Positions 50,804-62,950 of a stretch of DNA of 64,000 nucleotides are shown here, one piece after another (positions within the stretch are counted from its first letter, which is position 1; every line of letters begins with the position of its first letter). A model generated the notes under the pieces. It did not search any database, was not told the origin of the DNA, and was given only the letters and a program-made list of their open reading frames with translations. The position numbers and the translations under genes were made by a program. Source of the DNA: Bolinopsis microptera (taxonomy: Eukaryota > Ctenophora > Tentaculata > Lobata > Bolinopsidae); assembly GCF_026151205.1 (NCBI RefSeq), contig NC_087082.1, positions 13,177,865 to 13,241,864 on the forward strand, written 5' to 3'.

Positions 50804-53735
50804 TCAAAACTTGAGCTTATTCGTGGCAAAATTAAGCTCACACCAATCAAGTGTATCATGCTTGAATTGCAATTCTTGTAAAGCAATTTTCAATGTATTC
50901 TTAAACCCGTTTGTCGGAGTATTAAAACTTATCTTACTTGATGTTTGTCGACAGCTGTTCCACATGTAGGATGATTGGTAGATGAATTGTGAGGATGGTT
51001 GTGATGTGATGAAATAATCCTCTCGTCGTGGTGACCTGTTAAATGATGAGTACAGTGATAATGGTTCCTCTAACTTATTAATTTTGAATAGTTCTAAGAG
51101 ACAAGTGTACTTATACAGGTTGTGAACAGTTAACAATTTCTGATTCTTAAACAAGGGCTTAGAGTGTTCTTTTTTGTAAAAGTCCACACCTAGTCTTTGC
51201 TCACCAAATGGTCGTGTCCGGGCACAAGTTCTAAATTTTTCTAAGTAAGCTTCTTTATCCCCAAATAGAATTCTTATACACTTTTTCTGTGTTTTAAAGA
51301 GAGGTTCGAGTCGGTTGTTGCTAATACCACCCCATACAGATATTCCAAATCCCAAATGTGATTCGAATAAAGTATGGTATAAATCCTTATAATACTGTTT
51401 AGGGACAATGTGTCGTATTCTGCATAACTTACCTACTTCACATTTAAGTTTTGAGTTAAGTGACCGTGTGTGAGTTTTCCAATTAAGTTGATCATCGATA
51501 ATGACACCTAGAAATTTAGCTTCTTGGACTTTTTTAATGACAACATTGTTCAAAGTTAATATGTTCTCGTCATTTTCTACTTCCTCTTTGGCACGTGACG
51601 GTCTAAAGTGGATAAAACAGCATTTCTTAATGTTAATATGTAATAAGTTTAGTTTCATATACTTATAAACAGATGCTAAAACTTCATTTCCCTTTTCGTA
51701 CAGTCTTCTGACACATGTTTCTTCAATAAATATGTTAGTGTCATCGGCAAATAGTATAAACGTTCCTATAATTGATGAGTTTCGGATGTCATTTATGTAG
51801 ATGATAAACAGCAGGGGACCTAAACAGGACCCTTGGGGCACTCCGTAAACAACGGGCAGTTTCTCAGAGTCTTCACCTAATACTGAGACATACTGGTATC
51901 TATTCGACAGGTAACTTGCTATAAGGTTGTTTGCATTTCCACGGATCCCATAATTTTCTAACTTATGCAGTAACTTTTCATGTGAGATTGTATCAAAAGC
52001 TTTGCTAAGATCAATAAATATTCCAAGTACGTGTTGTTTTTTCTTGAGACGTGATTCTATGTGGTTAACTGAGTAATTTAAAGCATAACTAGTCGAATGA
52101 TTTTTACGGAATCCGTACTGGTTTTCATACAAGGAATTCTGTGAATGAAAGAAGCTATATAATCTGTTGAATATAATTTTTTCAAATATTTTACCAAATA
52201 CTACAAGTGTCGACACAGGTCTATAATTTTCAAGGAGTTCCTGGTTATCTTTCTTGTAAATTGGACTAATCCTTCCAATCTTAAGGTCATCAGGGAATAT
52301 GCCATCTTTCATACATTCATTGTACAGTACAGTAAGTAGAGGAGTGACTATTTTTGAGGACTGTTTTACAACATGAATAGGAATATCACTTGCCTTACCG
52401 TTCTTAAGTTCAGATATGATTTTGCTAACCTCGTCTGTTGTGCAGTCATGCATGTAAATGCTGGAGGTGTTTGAGAGCGGTAAATAGTCATAGAAACTAG
52501 GTAGATTGTTTATGTTCATTTGACCAAGTTCATTGTAAGCAGTATTTAGGTCAGAGGCCAATGATACGAAATACTTATTGAATTCGTTTGCTATGATCCT
52601 CCTGTTCGTTATCTTAACGTTGTCTATGGTGAACAGCGGCTTTATTTCACGCCGCCGTTTTCCTCTTATACTATTAATTAGTTCCCAGGTCTTTTTACTA
52701 TTCCCGCTATTTTCTGCAAATTTACCAGAGAAGTAATCTGTTTTCACTGTTTGACGTGTTTTCTTTAGGACTTTTCTGTATTCTTTGTAGATAAGGTAGC
52801 GACTACGTTTTAGTGAGCATTCAGGGCACTGGCAAATCCCGCCCTTGTTATCAGTTTCCCCGAGTTTACATTTTCTATTTCTTATCTCAACCCAATTTTC
52901 GTACAGTTTATGCTGATTATTAATTGAGCAAATGAGACCGGGAGTTATCCAAGGGTTAACCTTAACAGTTCTCTTAGAGGTTTTCGGGGTTTCTAGTTTA
53001 AACGATTTTTCGATGCAGTTTTTGTAAGTGTCATGGAATTCAGTAAAGTTATGGATTATTTTAGTTTTAAGCTCATCTTCAAGATCCACTAGGAAGCCGT
53101 TAACATTTGATTGACAGAAATCATAATACTGTTTAATAGAAGTTTTTCCAGAGTTGACTTCAACATTCCAGTTAAATATGTTAAAAATAGGCGAGTGGTG
53201 AGTTATTCGTTCTTTTAGGGTGCCTGAAGTAATAACATTCTCAATGTCGTTGGTAAATATGTTGTCTATGCAAGATGCTTTACAGCCTGGTTTTTCGTGA
53301 GTAGCAATAGATATTAACGGACAAAATCCTTTACTGAACAATATTTCTTCATATTTTTGTACATTTTTGTTATCTTTATCATGAAGATCGATATTAAAGT
53401 CTCCAGCTAGATAACTAAACTTCGGCATGTGATCAAGAAGGTTAGAAAGTTCAACTAGAGCTTGGGAAATACAGCCACTTGGTGGACGATACAAAACACC
53501 TACATTAACAGGTTGATCTTCGTTACTTAATGATAAGACAAGTATTTCTAGATTTTCTGTGACTTGTGATATATTTTCAATTACTGTAGCATTTAATCTA
53601 TCGTCAACATAAAGGGCTACTCCAGTGCCCTTTTGTTTGTTAGGTGCTGTGTCCTGATAGTAACTATTATAACCGTCGAGCTGAAATAGGTTGCTTAATT
53701 CTTTCTTTATTTGTAAAGAATCAAAGTTGCCATGC
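50804..53735 (-). mobile_element. LINE of the same family, 5'-truncated, open reading frame intact
   Basis: An open minus frame runs from about 53735 down to the stop at 50804, encoding endonuclease and RT with the same words as the 39.8 kb copy: YYQDTAPNKQKGTGVALYV, LYRPPSG, LAGDFNIDL, CIDNIFTND, ENYRPVSTL, YENQYGFRKNHSTS, IDLSKAFDTISH, GVPQGSCLGPLLF, FADDTN, FLGVIIDDQLNW. The continuous frame from YENQ to QYGFRKN shows the uninterrupted state of the site hit in the other copy. The PHD finger, the endonuclease N-terminus and ORF1 are missing; homology stops near 53735 in the middle of the NFDSLQ stretch. No frame damage, so a recent 5'-truncated insertion. Several different residues show it is not an exact copy of the first. 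Confidence 0.9.
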
Positions 53736-53744
53736 CGCTCGCCC

Positions 53745-54110
53745 GAGCGTTTGGAGTTTTAGGAGCCAGTCCAGACACTTGCCTGGATTGCATCGCAATA
53801 GCTCCGTATCGACTCCTTACGCCCGAGTAAGTTGTTATATCCTATATACTCTGTAAGTTTCACGTTAGCGTCTGAGGTACCAGTCCAGACTATGTGTCTG
53901 GTTCGCATCGCGAAGGTCCTATAGTGACGCTTTGTGCTTAACTCAAGAGATGTGATTACAATGAGATTTAATTTTATTGTATGACTGTAACTTGGATATG
54001 GGTGATCAGGATTAGAAAATGTATCGTTTGCAGTACCGAGAGGTTGGAACTAAGGGAGCCAGCCTGGACTCTTGCCCAGATTGCATCGCAATAGCCCCTT
54101 GTCGACCCTC
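53745..54110 (+). repeat. Three related hairpin repeats
   Basis: Copies near 53751, 53872 and 54055 share CCAGTCCAGAC or CCAGCCTGGAC, a nearby pairing word (TGCCTGG, GTCTGG, TGCCCAG) and then GCATCGC(AATAG). Each can fold as a stem of 5-9 bp; the first also pairs GGAGC with GCTCC. The B-box-like GGTTCGCATCG in the second copy hints at a Pol III origin, but no A box is convincing. Confidence 0.5.
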
Positions 54111-54114
54111 GCTC

Positions 54115-54430
54115 TCGTTCCTGGTAACGGTGTGTGGTTACTATGGTAACAGTGTGTAGTTGCTATGGTAACTGTGTGTAGTTGCTATGGTTAGTTGCTA
54201 TGGTAACAGTGTGTAGTAGCCATGGTAACAGTGTGTAGTTGCTATGGTATCAGTGTGTAGTTGCTATGGTAACAGTGTGTAGTAGCTATAGTATCAGTAT
54301 GTAGTTACTATGGTAGCAGTGTTTAGTTGCTAGGTAGTGATTTGGAGTTGCTACGGTAACCGTGTGTGGTTGCTATGTTAAGAGTGTGTAGTTTCTATGG
54401 CAACATTGAATGGTTGCTGTGGTAACAATT
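54115..54430. repeat. Minisatellite, ~22-bp unit TGCTATGGTAACAGTGTGTA
   Basis: About 14 units with drift (GTAGTTGCTATGGTAACAGT). A similar word, GGTTACTATGG, appears in the 25.9 kb minisatellite but the arrays differ. No gene. Confidence 0.9.
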
Positions 54431-54439
54431 TAGAGTTCT

Positions 54440-57011
54440 TCTTCGTTGACAAATTCTAGTAAAGTCGTTTCAAGTGATTAACATCGTTTAAATGAATAAA
54501 ACTGAATAAAAAGTTGAAACAATAGATAATAAAATTACCCGCCATGCGCGCTACCAGAGTAGCTAGCGCGCAAAACGTATTAAAGGATTGACAGCGAGAT
54601 CATTAGCACATACTGTGCTCAAATGGCGTTCGCGCGTTACGTAAAATATAGGAAAAATTTAAAATAGCAATCTCAATTCGAATCAAGATAACGCTGATAG
54701 GATGAATCAATCATTCATTGATAAACCAGTGTGTGCTACACTCATATCGTTTCATCTACACACTAAGTAATCACTAATCTATAATGATGAAGTAGTGGCA
54801 GAAAAGTCATGCCTTGTAACATGATCAGGTTTGACAGCGCTGCTATAGTCCCTTCGCATTTGATGGCTGAAGATTACTTCGGTGAGTCTGTTTGAGAGGT
54901 TGTGCTATTAGAGTGGAATTTACCAGTTGTAGGAGCTGCGCCTTGAGGGAAGAATGTAACCAGTTTTGGAAAACAGTCGCCCTGTCGTGTGGTAATATTT
55001 TAATTCTGTGAAAGCATGGTTCGAGGTAAAATTTATAAACAAGTAAGTAAAGTGAATCAATTTTACACGCTAAAACTTTATATAAACATGGGCTTTTAAG
55101 GAAAATAGATCATGTTAGGTCTGATATGTCTGGCCGGAGGCCTTTCTCTTTGATATGTGGTGTATGGCCATGGGCCGTTCTCTTTTGTATGATGTGGAGG
55201 ATGAGAATTTCAATAGGTATATAATATTTCATATTATATTACAAATGACGAGATCAATTTCTTGCCTGTAGACACGGATTAGTAGATGGGTTGGTCGAGG
55301 GGGGTATAATGCATGTCTGACTGCGAATCTCAGTTAGACAACTCTGATTTCAGGAACTTGGATAGAGAGTTGAGCTTTGTCTTAATAAGAGACGTGATGT
55401 CTGATGTTGGCATTCTTGTAATCTGTGCGAATGTCTAGGGAGACATGAGCTGTATCCATCAGAGGAAAACAAATTTTTTTTTTTTTAGGAAAACAAATTT
55501 AAATTGGTTCAGAGCAGTATCTGTTGTCCTGCATTGTGGCTGAGTAGCTGTCTGTCTGTTTGGCTTTGATTTCCGTAGATATTTATGCCTGTTCCTGGGA
55601 ATCTAGGGGTGTTAGTATACACACATGGGGGTGGAACGAATGTTAGTTTATAATTTTAGTTTAGCAGCCAATACGGAGGCAGGTAACGATCGAGAAAACA
55701 AGATGTGTTCTAAACGCCGTCAAAAACCGAAAGATGATGCAAAAAGGGTGTCTAGTCAACAAACAGAAGGACTGTAACTGAGACCCTGGTTCTATGAATG
55801 CTGACGATCTACAATATGCAGTAGAGAGAGACAGAATACAAATGAAAGAACAGAGCAATAGAATTATAACAAGAAACTTAGCCTGTAGAGTAAAACGGCT
55901 GAGAATTCCAGCACTCATATCAGAGAGTGTCCCCATTTCTGTTGGTGCTGACTTCCCAGAGAAGCAGCAGTGTCGTACTTTATCAGAGTTGCTTGTACCA
56001 GAGCGGTTGATATCAGTCTTCGTTAAGTTGAGGGGCTACTGATGATTTCTTGCTTCTATCCTGCTTCTGTTAGTTTATAATTTTAGTTTAGCCTGGAAGC
56101 TAAGAGGGGATTAGTAAACACGCAATAGTATGGTACACTGCTGCCAGCTGACTCACCAGCAACAATGCATGTCCAAAGGGGAGGCAGAGGGAGAGATACC
56201 ACCGACAACCTGGGTGACAGGCCACCGACAGTGCACCCACCTCTGTAGGTCTGAGGGCGACAGGTCAAGAACCAGGTGAGACTAGTAATCAAACAGAAAA
56301 GGGACCGAACTGCTGAGGTGATTGAGTGAGTGAGATGCTGCATTGCTACTGGCTGACTCACCAGCAACAATGTAAGTCCAAGAAGAAAAAAGGAGAGACA
56401 CTGTCTGTTATCTGGGTGAGCCACCACCGACAGTGCTCCCACTTCTGTGGGGCTGAGGGTGTTGGCTCCAAGAACCAGCCGTGAGCAAACAGCGCCTGTC
56501 CCCCTCTATGGTTAACTTGAGAGTAACAGGACTATGCCATTCTCCAGGCCAATCCGTTCAGTAACCAGCTGACCCAGCACCACCTCTAATGGAAGATGTG
56601 GTTCGGATTGGACTTCGCTAGGATTTGTCAGTTTTTCTGTAGACACTAATGCTCTCTCGAGGAGAGACATGAGCCCCGGCGAAACTGACCAAAAACGTGG
56701 CAGGGATTCTCACCCTACGCACTACCTAGTATAAGCCAAGCCGTATTTGATATATTCAACGAACGGGTGTTTTTGTTGTCATACGTTGTATGACCCGCCG
56801 CGCGCACGAAGTGCGCGGCTTCCCCTGTATCGTCAGGACAATAAAGTGAAACGACCGTGGGGTTGCAACGTGATACAATGTTTTTGACTTTTCATGTCTG
56901 CATTGCATTGTTGTGCAGTGCATTTTATAAATATAAATAATGTATAATTTTTTATTACATTAAAATTGACACTAATCAAAACATAATAATACATGAAATA
57001 ATTTTAATTAG
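54440..57011. other. Non-coding region with duplicated blocks
   Basis: A two-unit imperfect duplication of ~195 bp lies at about 56130-56480 (GCTGACTCACCAGCAACAATG and CCACCGACAGTGC occur in both units). The frame 55794-56042 is open but unrecognised. A copy of the GACCCGCCGCGC module is at about 56785-56880. The rest shows nothing I can name. Confidence 0.45.
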
Positions 57012-57013
57012 TA

Positions 57014-58277
57014 CAGGGTGGGCCAAATGTAAATACCCATACGTTGGCCTTAACAGCTCCGCTGTGTTTTGTATTTGAGAGCTGTTGCTTTGCAAATGGT
57101 ATACTGTACTTATTACTGGTTCGAGGATTCCGTCGTCAAAATTTGAAAATTCGAATATTTTAGACCACGCCCATTCAATATTAAAACACCTATATTATTT
57201 TCTCTGAACATGCTGAACGCCTAATTTTTTCAGAGACGGTAAATTATCAAATGTTGCTGATCTGAAAACATGAGGCAAAACGGATTAGAAATGACGAAGC
57301 ATTTTCTGTATCTCGTTAACAAAATTGACTGGGTGATTATGTGCGCTCCTACTAAATCGCTCGCCCAAATTTTTTGTCATACGTTGTATGACCCGCCGCG
57401 CACGAAGTGCGCGGACGATAGTGAAACGACCGTGGGGGTCGCAACGTGATACAACAAATTTTAAGAAAATTCTTGTGAAAAGGCCCTTTCGGTATGAAAT
57501 TAGTCTCGATCAGTTAAGTGTATTTTTGGACGCTGATTCCGAATCACCCCCCATGACGTATAGTATAGGGTAAAAATGCTTCCCTGGAGAGTTATGGGCA
57601 AAAAACCATTTTGGTCACGTGACAGGCTAGTAAAACATGAATTCGATTGTTTAGGGCTCGGGTTAGGGTAACGGTTGTGGTAAGGGTTATGGATAGCTTC
57701 GGGGTTATGGTTAGGGTTAGGGTTGGGATTAGGGTTTATGTAAAACCGTTTTGTACAGCTGCAATACCATAAAAACCAAAGTCATGTGAAATTTTTGGGC
57801 GAGCGAATTAGTAAGAGCCGATTATGTGACACCGTGACACGACACCTTAATTGGGCACCCTTAACAATTCCCATAATGTTTAACGGGGTAGTTAACGGGG
57901 TCACCTTATCACGTGATTAGGTAAACCACTCACCTGATCACACGTAATGAATAAACTCGTCATGCTTCATATTTTGGTCATCTGAGAAGCTGCAGTTTTA
58001 ATTCTTTCAGGACAAACGTAATTCCAATGGCCATTGGCCAAACACTATTCAATAATATTTATTAGCTTGATCCGACTATCCAAACTATCAAACAAATGTG
58101 AAAATGAACCTCCATTTTAAAAAAATGAACGCGAATATTTTTCGAGTTGACAAATTCCTCGAACCAGTGGTGGTACTAAGTCATACCATGGTATACCAGA
58201 AGGAAGTATTTAAATTGGGCACTCAGTGAATGAGCTATAAAGGCCAACGTATGGGTACTGACTTTTGGCCCACCCTG
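57014..58277 (+). mobile_element. Mariner-like (TA-flanked) non-autonomous element with a nested insertion
   Basis: TA dinucleotides flank ends CAGGGTGGGCC (left) and GGCCCACCCTG (right). Without the nested element it is about 780 bp, agreeing with the sister copy at 60217-60983, which is in the opposite orientation. No transposase. TIR style and TA target fit Tc1/mariner; the superfamily call is from ends only. Confidence 0.75.
57344..57819 (+). mobile_element. Mutator-like non-autonomous element nested in the mariner-like element
   Basis: 476 bp with inverted ends GCTCCTACTAAATCGCTCGC and (inward from the right) GCTCTTACTAATTCGCTCGC. It is flanked by 9-bp direct repeats GATTATGTG at 57335-57343 and 57820-57828. 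The sister element near 60648 has this site once, which confirms the insertion and target length. A 9-bp duplication is typical of Mutator/MULE. Inside are the GACCCGCCGCGC module and a degenerate TTAGGG tract (57660-57740). Confidence 0.8.
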
Positions 58278-58279
58278 TA

Positions 58280-59774
58280 TTTGTAAAATATTTTAATAAA
58301 TCGTTATTGATTATATAATTATTTATTTTGTATTGAAGATCAGGGGTTTTATTCATAATTTAACCATTCATACAATGCAAAGGTTTGTAAAAACATGATT
58401 CAATTGTCTTCTCCCATGTGGTTTAACTTTTTATTCCAATGACCATTACAACTATACAAGCCCTTTTAAAGTCAAATTTACTCAATGAAGAAACAGTGAC
58501 ACCAAAGTTACATGGTCAGTCATGATATCCCCTAAAGAACTGCCGTTAAAGCTAGTGGAGTGGTTGGTAACTGCCACCTTCAGTGTCCAAATTGCCGAGT
58601 ATTATACAACAACTACCTCAGAATATTTTTCTATACCATGCGCAAAATCGTCATTTGAATGTGGGACAAAAAAACTTAACTGTTTGAAAAAATTAACTGA
58701 GGTACTAGCAAAACTGCGCATTTTGGGATTTGGGGGTGCATTTTTCGGGGGGGAATTAAACCACTGCTCCTACTGCCTTAAAACTTATTCGATTGGATGG
58801 CCACTTAAGTACTTAAATGTAGCTGTGCTAAACTTTTTCGACAGTATATTATTGTCTATTTTAAGTAACTACGCATTTTAATAACAATGAATTTGAGTTG
58901 GTTTTTTTTGTACTCTAAAAAGTAGCTGGAAATCCGGACTTCCGGTGGAGGGGGGGGGGGGGGGGGGGGGTGGGCGGCGGCGGTTTTGAAAATTTGGACA
59001 CACCCGGACGGGGGAGGGGGTGGTCTGAAAATCTGCGATTTTGGCCTAAATGGATGGCCCCTTACAGCTCTCCCTACAGTGCTCTAGCTCTCCCTAGTCA
59101 TCAATCAGAGAATAAATAGCTTAATCACATCTGGGCTCATCAGCAATTTAAGTGGCTGTATTTTCTTCCATTTGATCTTGGTACCGAAGTATTTATCTCT
59201 ACTGTCATGGAAGGATTATTCTTGTCAATTTTCTTGTCAATTTTCATAGATTATGTTAATGCAATCACTGAGACAGGATTATTCCGGAACACTTGCTCCA
59301 ACCAGAGCCCTCACGCTCGCAGTAACGCGCGCCTGCCAAACGGCACTATTTTACTTGTGAAACAAGCGCGTCACGCAGTATGCGTAGACTCATGGCTCTG
59401 TGAACTGGAACACTTCAACAATATCATATTTTTATTAACAGGACACATATTTTTCCCGCAACAAGGGCTATAACTAATTCAAATATGTAACTGTATAGAC
59501 TTTTTATTATTATTAGTCAAATCCATACCCACCATGGCCTCCTAAACCTAATTACATTTAACCATGAAATTGAATCAGTTACGTGTTTTAAGACTCTACA
59601 TCTCATAAGAATACGAAAATTATCCCAGAATGGATTGTCAATTTTAGTGAGGAAAATCCTATTTTTAAAAGACTCAAATCGTGCTGAAACATTACATTAT
59701 ATATTATATAGTAGTTACATTATACATTATAGTACAATTTTGTATGAATTTATCCACAGATGATTATAAGGAAA
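58280..59774. other. Spacer with a poly-G tract
   Basis: A run of 21 G at 58950-58970 is followed by GGGCGGCGGCGG. The frames 58522-58881 and 59207-59473 match no family I know and are probably fortuitous. No exon of THOC6 was found here. Confidence 0.45.
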
Positions 59775-60116
59775 TATATATAAAAGATAATATAAGAAAA
59801 GACATAGCTAGATTTTGAATTATTTAACCTTTTGGTGCTGTATAAAAATAACATTAATCTATTATTATTATATACAGGGTGGGCCAAAAGTCAGTGTGCA
59901 AACTTTGGCCTTAATAGCTCAGTCACTGAGTGCCCAATTGAAATACTTCCTTCTGGTACGACTTAGTACCACCACTGGTTCGAGGAATTTGTCAACCCGA
60001 AAAATATTCGCGTTCATTTTTTTCAAATGGAGGTTCATTTTCACATTTATTTGATAGTTTGGATAGTCGGATCAAGCTCAATAATATTGAATTGTGTTTG
60101 GCCATTCGAATTAGCC
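59775..60116 (+). repeat. First unit of a 342-bp exact tandem duplication
   Basis: This unit and the next (about 60117-60458) differ by one visible base (CTCAATAAT near 60076 against CTTAATAAT near 60418). Each holds about 95 bp of flank plus the left ~245 bp of the mariner-like element, so the first unit ends in a partial element. Identical 79-codon frames in both are repeat, not gene. Confidence 0.92.
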
Positions 60117-60216
60117 CATATATAAAAGATAATATAAGAAAAGACATAGCTAGATTTTGAATTATTTAACCTTTTGGTGCTGTATAAAAATAACATTAAT
60201 CTATTATTATTATATA

Positions 60217-60983
60217 CAGGGTGGGCCAAAAGTCAGTGTGCAAACTTTGGCCTTAATAGCTCAGTCACTGAGTGCCCAATTGAAATACTTCCTTCTGGTA
60301 CGACTTAGTACCACCACTGGTTCGAGGAATTTGTCAACCCGAAAAATATTCGCGTTCATTTTTTTCAAATGGAGGTTCATTTTCACATTTATTTGATAGT
60401 TTGGATAGTCGGATCAAGCTTAATAATATTGAATTGTGTTTGGCCATTCGAATTAGGTTTGTCCTGAAAGAATTAGAACTGTAGCTTCTCAGATGACCGA
60501 GATATGAAGCATAACGAGTTAATTCATTACGTGTGATCAGGTGATTGGTTTACCTAATCACGTGATAAGGTGACCCCGTTAACTACCCCGTTAAACATTA
60601 TGGGAATTGTTAAGGGTGCCCAATTAAGGTGTCGTGTCACGGTGTCACATAATCACCCAGTCAATTTTGTTAACGAGATACAGAAAGTGCTTGATAACTT
60701 CGTCATTTCTAATCCGTTTTGCCTCATGTTTTCAGATCATATGCAACATTTGATAATCTACCGTCTCTGAAAAAATTAGGCGTTCAGCATGTTCAGAGAA
60801 AACAATATAGGTGTTTTAATATTGAATGGGCGTGGTCTAAAATATTCGAATTTTCAAATTTTGACGACGGAATCCTCGAACCAGTAAATACAGTATGCCA
60901 TCTGCAAAGCAACAGCTCTCAAATATAAAACACGGCGGAGGTATAAGACCCAACGTTTGCACACTGACTTTTGGCCCACCCTG
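60217..60983 (-). mobile_element. Mariner-like element, sister copy, inverted
   Basis: 767 bp between CAGGGTGGGCC and GGCCCACCCTG, flanked by TA (60215-60216, 60984-60985). It reads as the reverse complement of the 57014-58277 copy, without that copy's nested element: CATAATCACCCAGTCAATTT at about 60648 is the empty site. Confidence 0.8.
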
Positions 60984-61184
60984 TAGATACATTAAAACCG
61001 GGCCAAACATGGTTAAACATGAACATAATGTAAAGAATTAAAAGCCTGACTATCTGTAAACCCCAATTTACTGCAAACCCTGATTTACCACAGATTTTTC
61101 CTTTCTCCCAAATTCCGTGGTAAATCAGGGATTGCTGTAAAATAAGTTCATATTTTATATTAAATGACTTATTTATAGCAGATA

Positions 61185-62950
61185 ATGGTTGTGAAGATAA
61201 AACCTGTGAAGAAAGAGAGTTATTTCACTCATGTGGACTGCATCATCTCTTCTCCCATTCAGGACAAGCTCATTGTGTCAACTAATCTGTGCAAGAAATA
61301 TCTTGTAGATGTTAAAAGTGGCATCCTATCATGCAGCATACCATCATGTAAAATCCCTGCCATTGAGGATCAACGAATTTATAAATACTCAGAGCATAGA
61401 GAAGTATATGCCCTTGCAACTAATTCTGGAGTTTCTATCTGCAAATGGGACAATATTGTGTCCTCACCTGGCTCCATAGAATCAGACACATCATTCTACT
61501 CTGTTGACTGGATTGGTGACAACATAATCTCAGGTTAGGTCAACATTATCTTACAGACACATTCTGTATTACCAACATCAAACTAAGCAAAGAAAGCTAT
61601 TTTCTTATGCATCTAAGGCATTTCAATAAGTCTTTATGATATTGCACCACTGATTGACTTTTAATCTGAACCTGTAACATAAAATTAATCAGTGAATTCT
61701 GGCTTGTAAACAGGGAAGATCAGTCATCATAGCAAGAGCACAGCAGGAGCTTTTGAGAAATTAATTAAACAAGCATTTTTTATATTCAGGTGGAGACAAC
61801 GGTAAACTGATTGAAGTAGACGGTAATACCGGTACTTTAATTAACAATTATGATGGTCACAGTGGATCAGTGAATGTAGTGAGGAAAAGAGACCAGAACA
61901 CATTCGTATCTGCTGGATTTGATGGAATCTGCAGGGTTTGTAAATTTTATAACTTCTTTAATTACTTTAATTACACTGTAAAGTGTAAACCCCCACATAA
62001 ACAGCTTTTTTAAATGAGTTTAAATATAATGTAAATGTAAATTAATAAGTTTTCTTACCCTGGGCTCTGGAGTTAAAACTGAAATTGCTATTGTATACAG
62101 TTATCATATTATCCATAATTCAACGATCCACTAGAATTGAAATACCCCTAATAGATTTGGGACCGGAGGAGCAAGGAAGTTGAGCAACAGTTCACACCGT
62201 CAAGCTGGCAAAAAGCCAAGAGGAGTAAACTAGGATGTCACATAACTTGTCTAGATGTTTGGGATGATTGGGTGGTATGTGGGGGTGGTCCTAACCTCTC
62301 TTTGTGGTACCTCAAAGAAGGTACATACCTATTATCTAGTACCCCTCACAATATGCAAGTTAAAGTGTACATCTCTATTATAATTCAGAGAATTGTTTTT
62401 GTATGATAAAATTCGGTAAAAAGCAAAAGGTTGCAAAGTAACCATGGTAACGACCAAAAAGGGTTGTTACACGCACGTGCGCGTGCAAAGATTGTTAGAA
62501 CGGCATTTTTATCGGTTTTGTTGATATTACGTTGTGTTTAGTGCGAGCAATATTTTTATCGGCTGTATCTTCGGTTGTGTAGGATATTTGTTGATTAAAC
62601 TTACTAACAAAAAATACTATTAGCTTCCTTCCTGTGACCACGGGTTTTCTAGTTTATAATATAATATGTATTGCCTGTGCCCATGGAATTGGAAAGGAAT
62701 ATTTTCTAATTCTAAGGTCTGTAGAACTGTTGATTATTTTTTTCTTAAAACTTATAAACTTACTGACACTCTCTGTAAATATTTGTCATAGCTTTTGAAA
62801 ACCACTGTTTTGCCAGAGAGTGGGATAGCCCTGTTGGATATGGGGGATGCAGTACCATCAGTTGTTCGCTTCATGCCAGATACCATTGTAGCTGCAGGAA
62901 ACTCACCTTATCTCATGCACTGGGGATTATCAGGAAAACTCAAATATAAG
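61185..62950 (+). CDS. THOC6: THO complex subunit 6, WD40 protein (5' four exons; continues past the window)
   Basis: THOC6 is a WD40 subunit of the THO/TREX complex that couples transcription and splicing to nuclear mRNA export. Exons 61185-61533 (ATG), 61790-61935, 62155-62320 and 62817-62950 join in phase (SG-GD, CR-IW, KE-ES). Signs: WD repeats ending SAGFDGICRIWD, and the THOC6-specific stretch CHITCLDVWDDWVVCGGGPN then LSLWYLK (human [20 protein letters not shown]). It is followed by DTIVAAGNSPYLMHWGLSGKLK (human [22 protein letters not shown]). The order follows the human protein from near its N-terminus. The last exons lie beyond 64000. An acceptor-like TTTATAGCAG ends three bases before the ATG, so a 5' UTR exon or spliced leader may be joined there. 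Acceptor 62817 was preferred over 62792 because only it keeps phase and family length. Confidence 0.85.

Noticed and set aside
58522-58881. 119-codon plus-strand frame
   Set aside because: No known domain, no splice or neighbour support, next to a poly-G repeat; probably fortuitous.
62792-62816. Acceptor at 62792 for THOC6 exon 4 (adds LLKTTVLPE-like residues)
   Set aside because: It breaks the phase with the donor at 62320; the acceptor at 62817 keeps phase and the human spacing.
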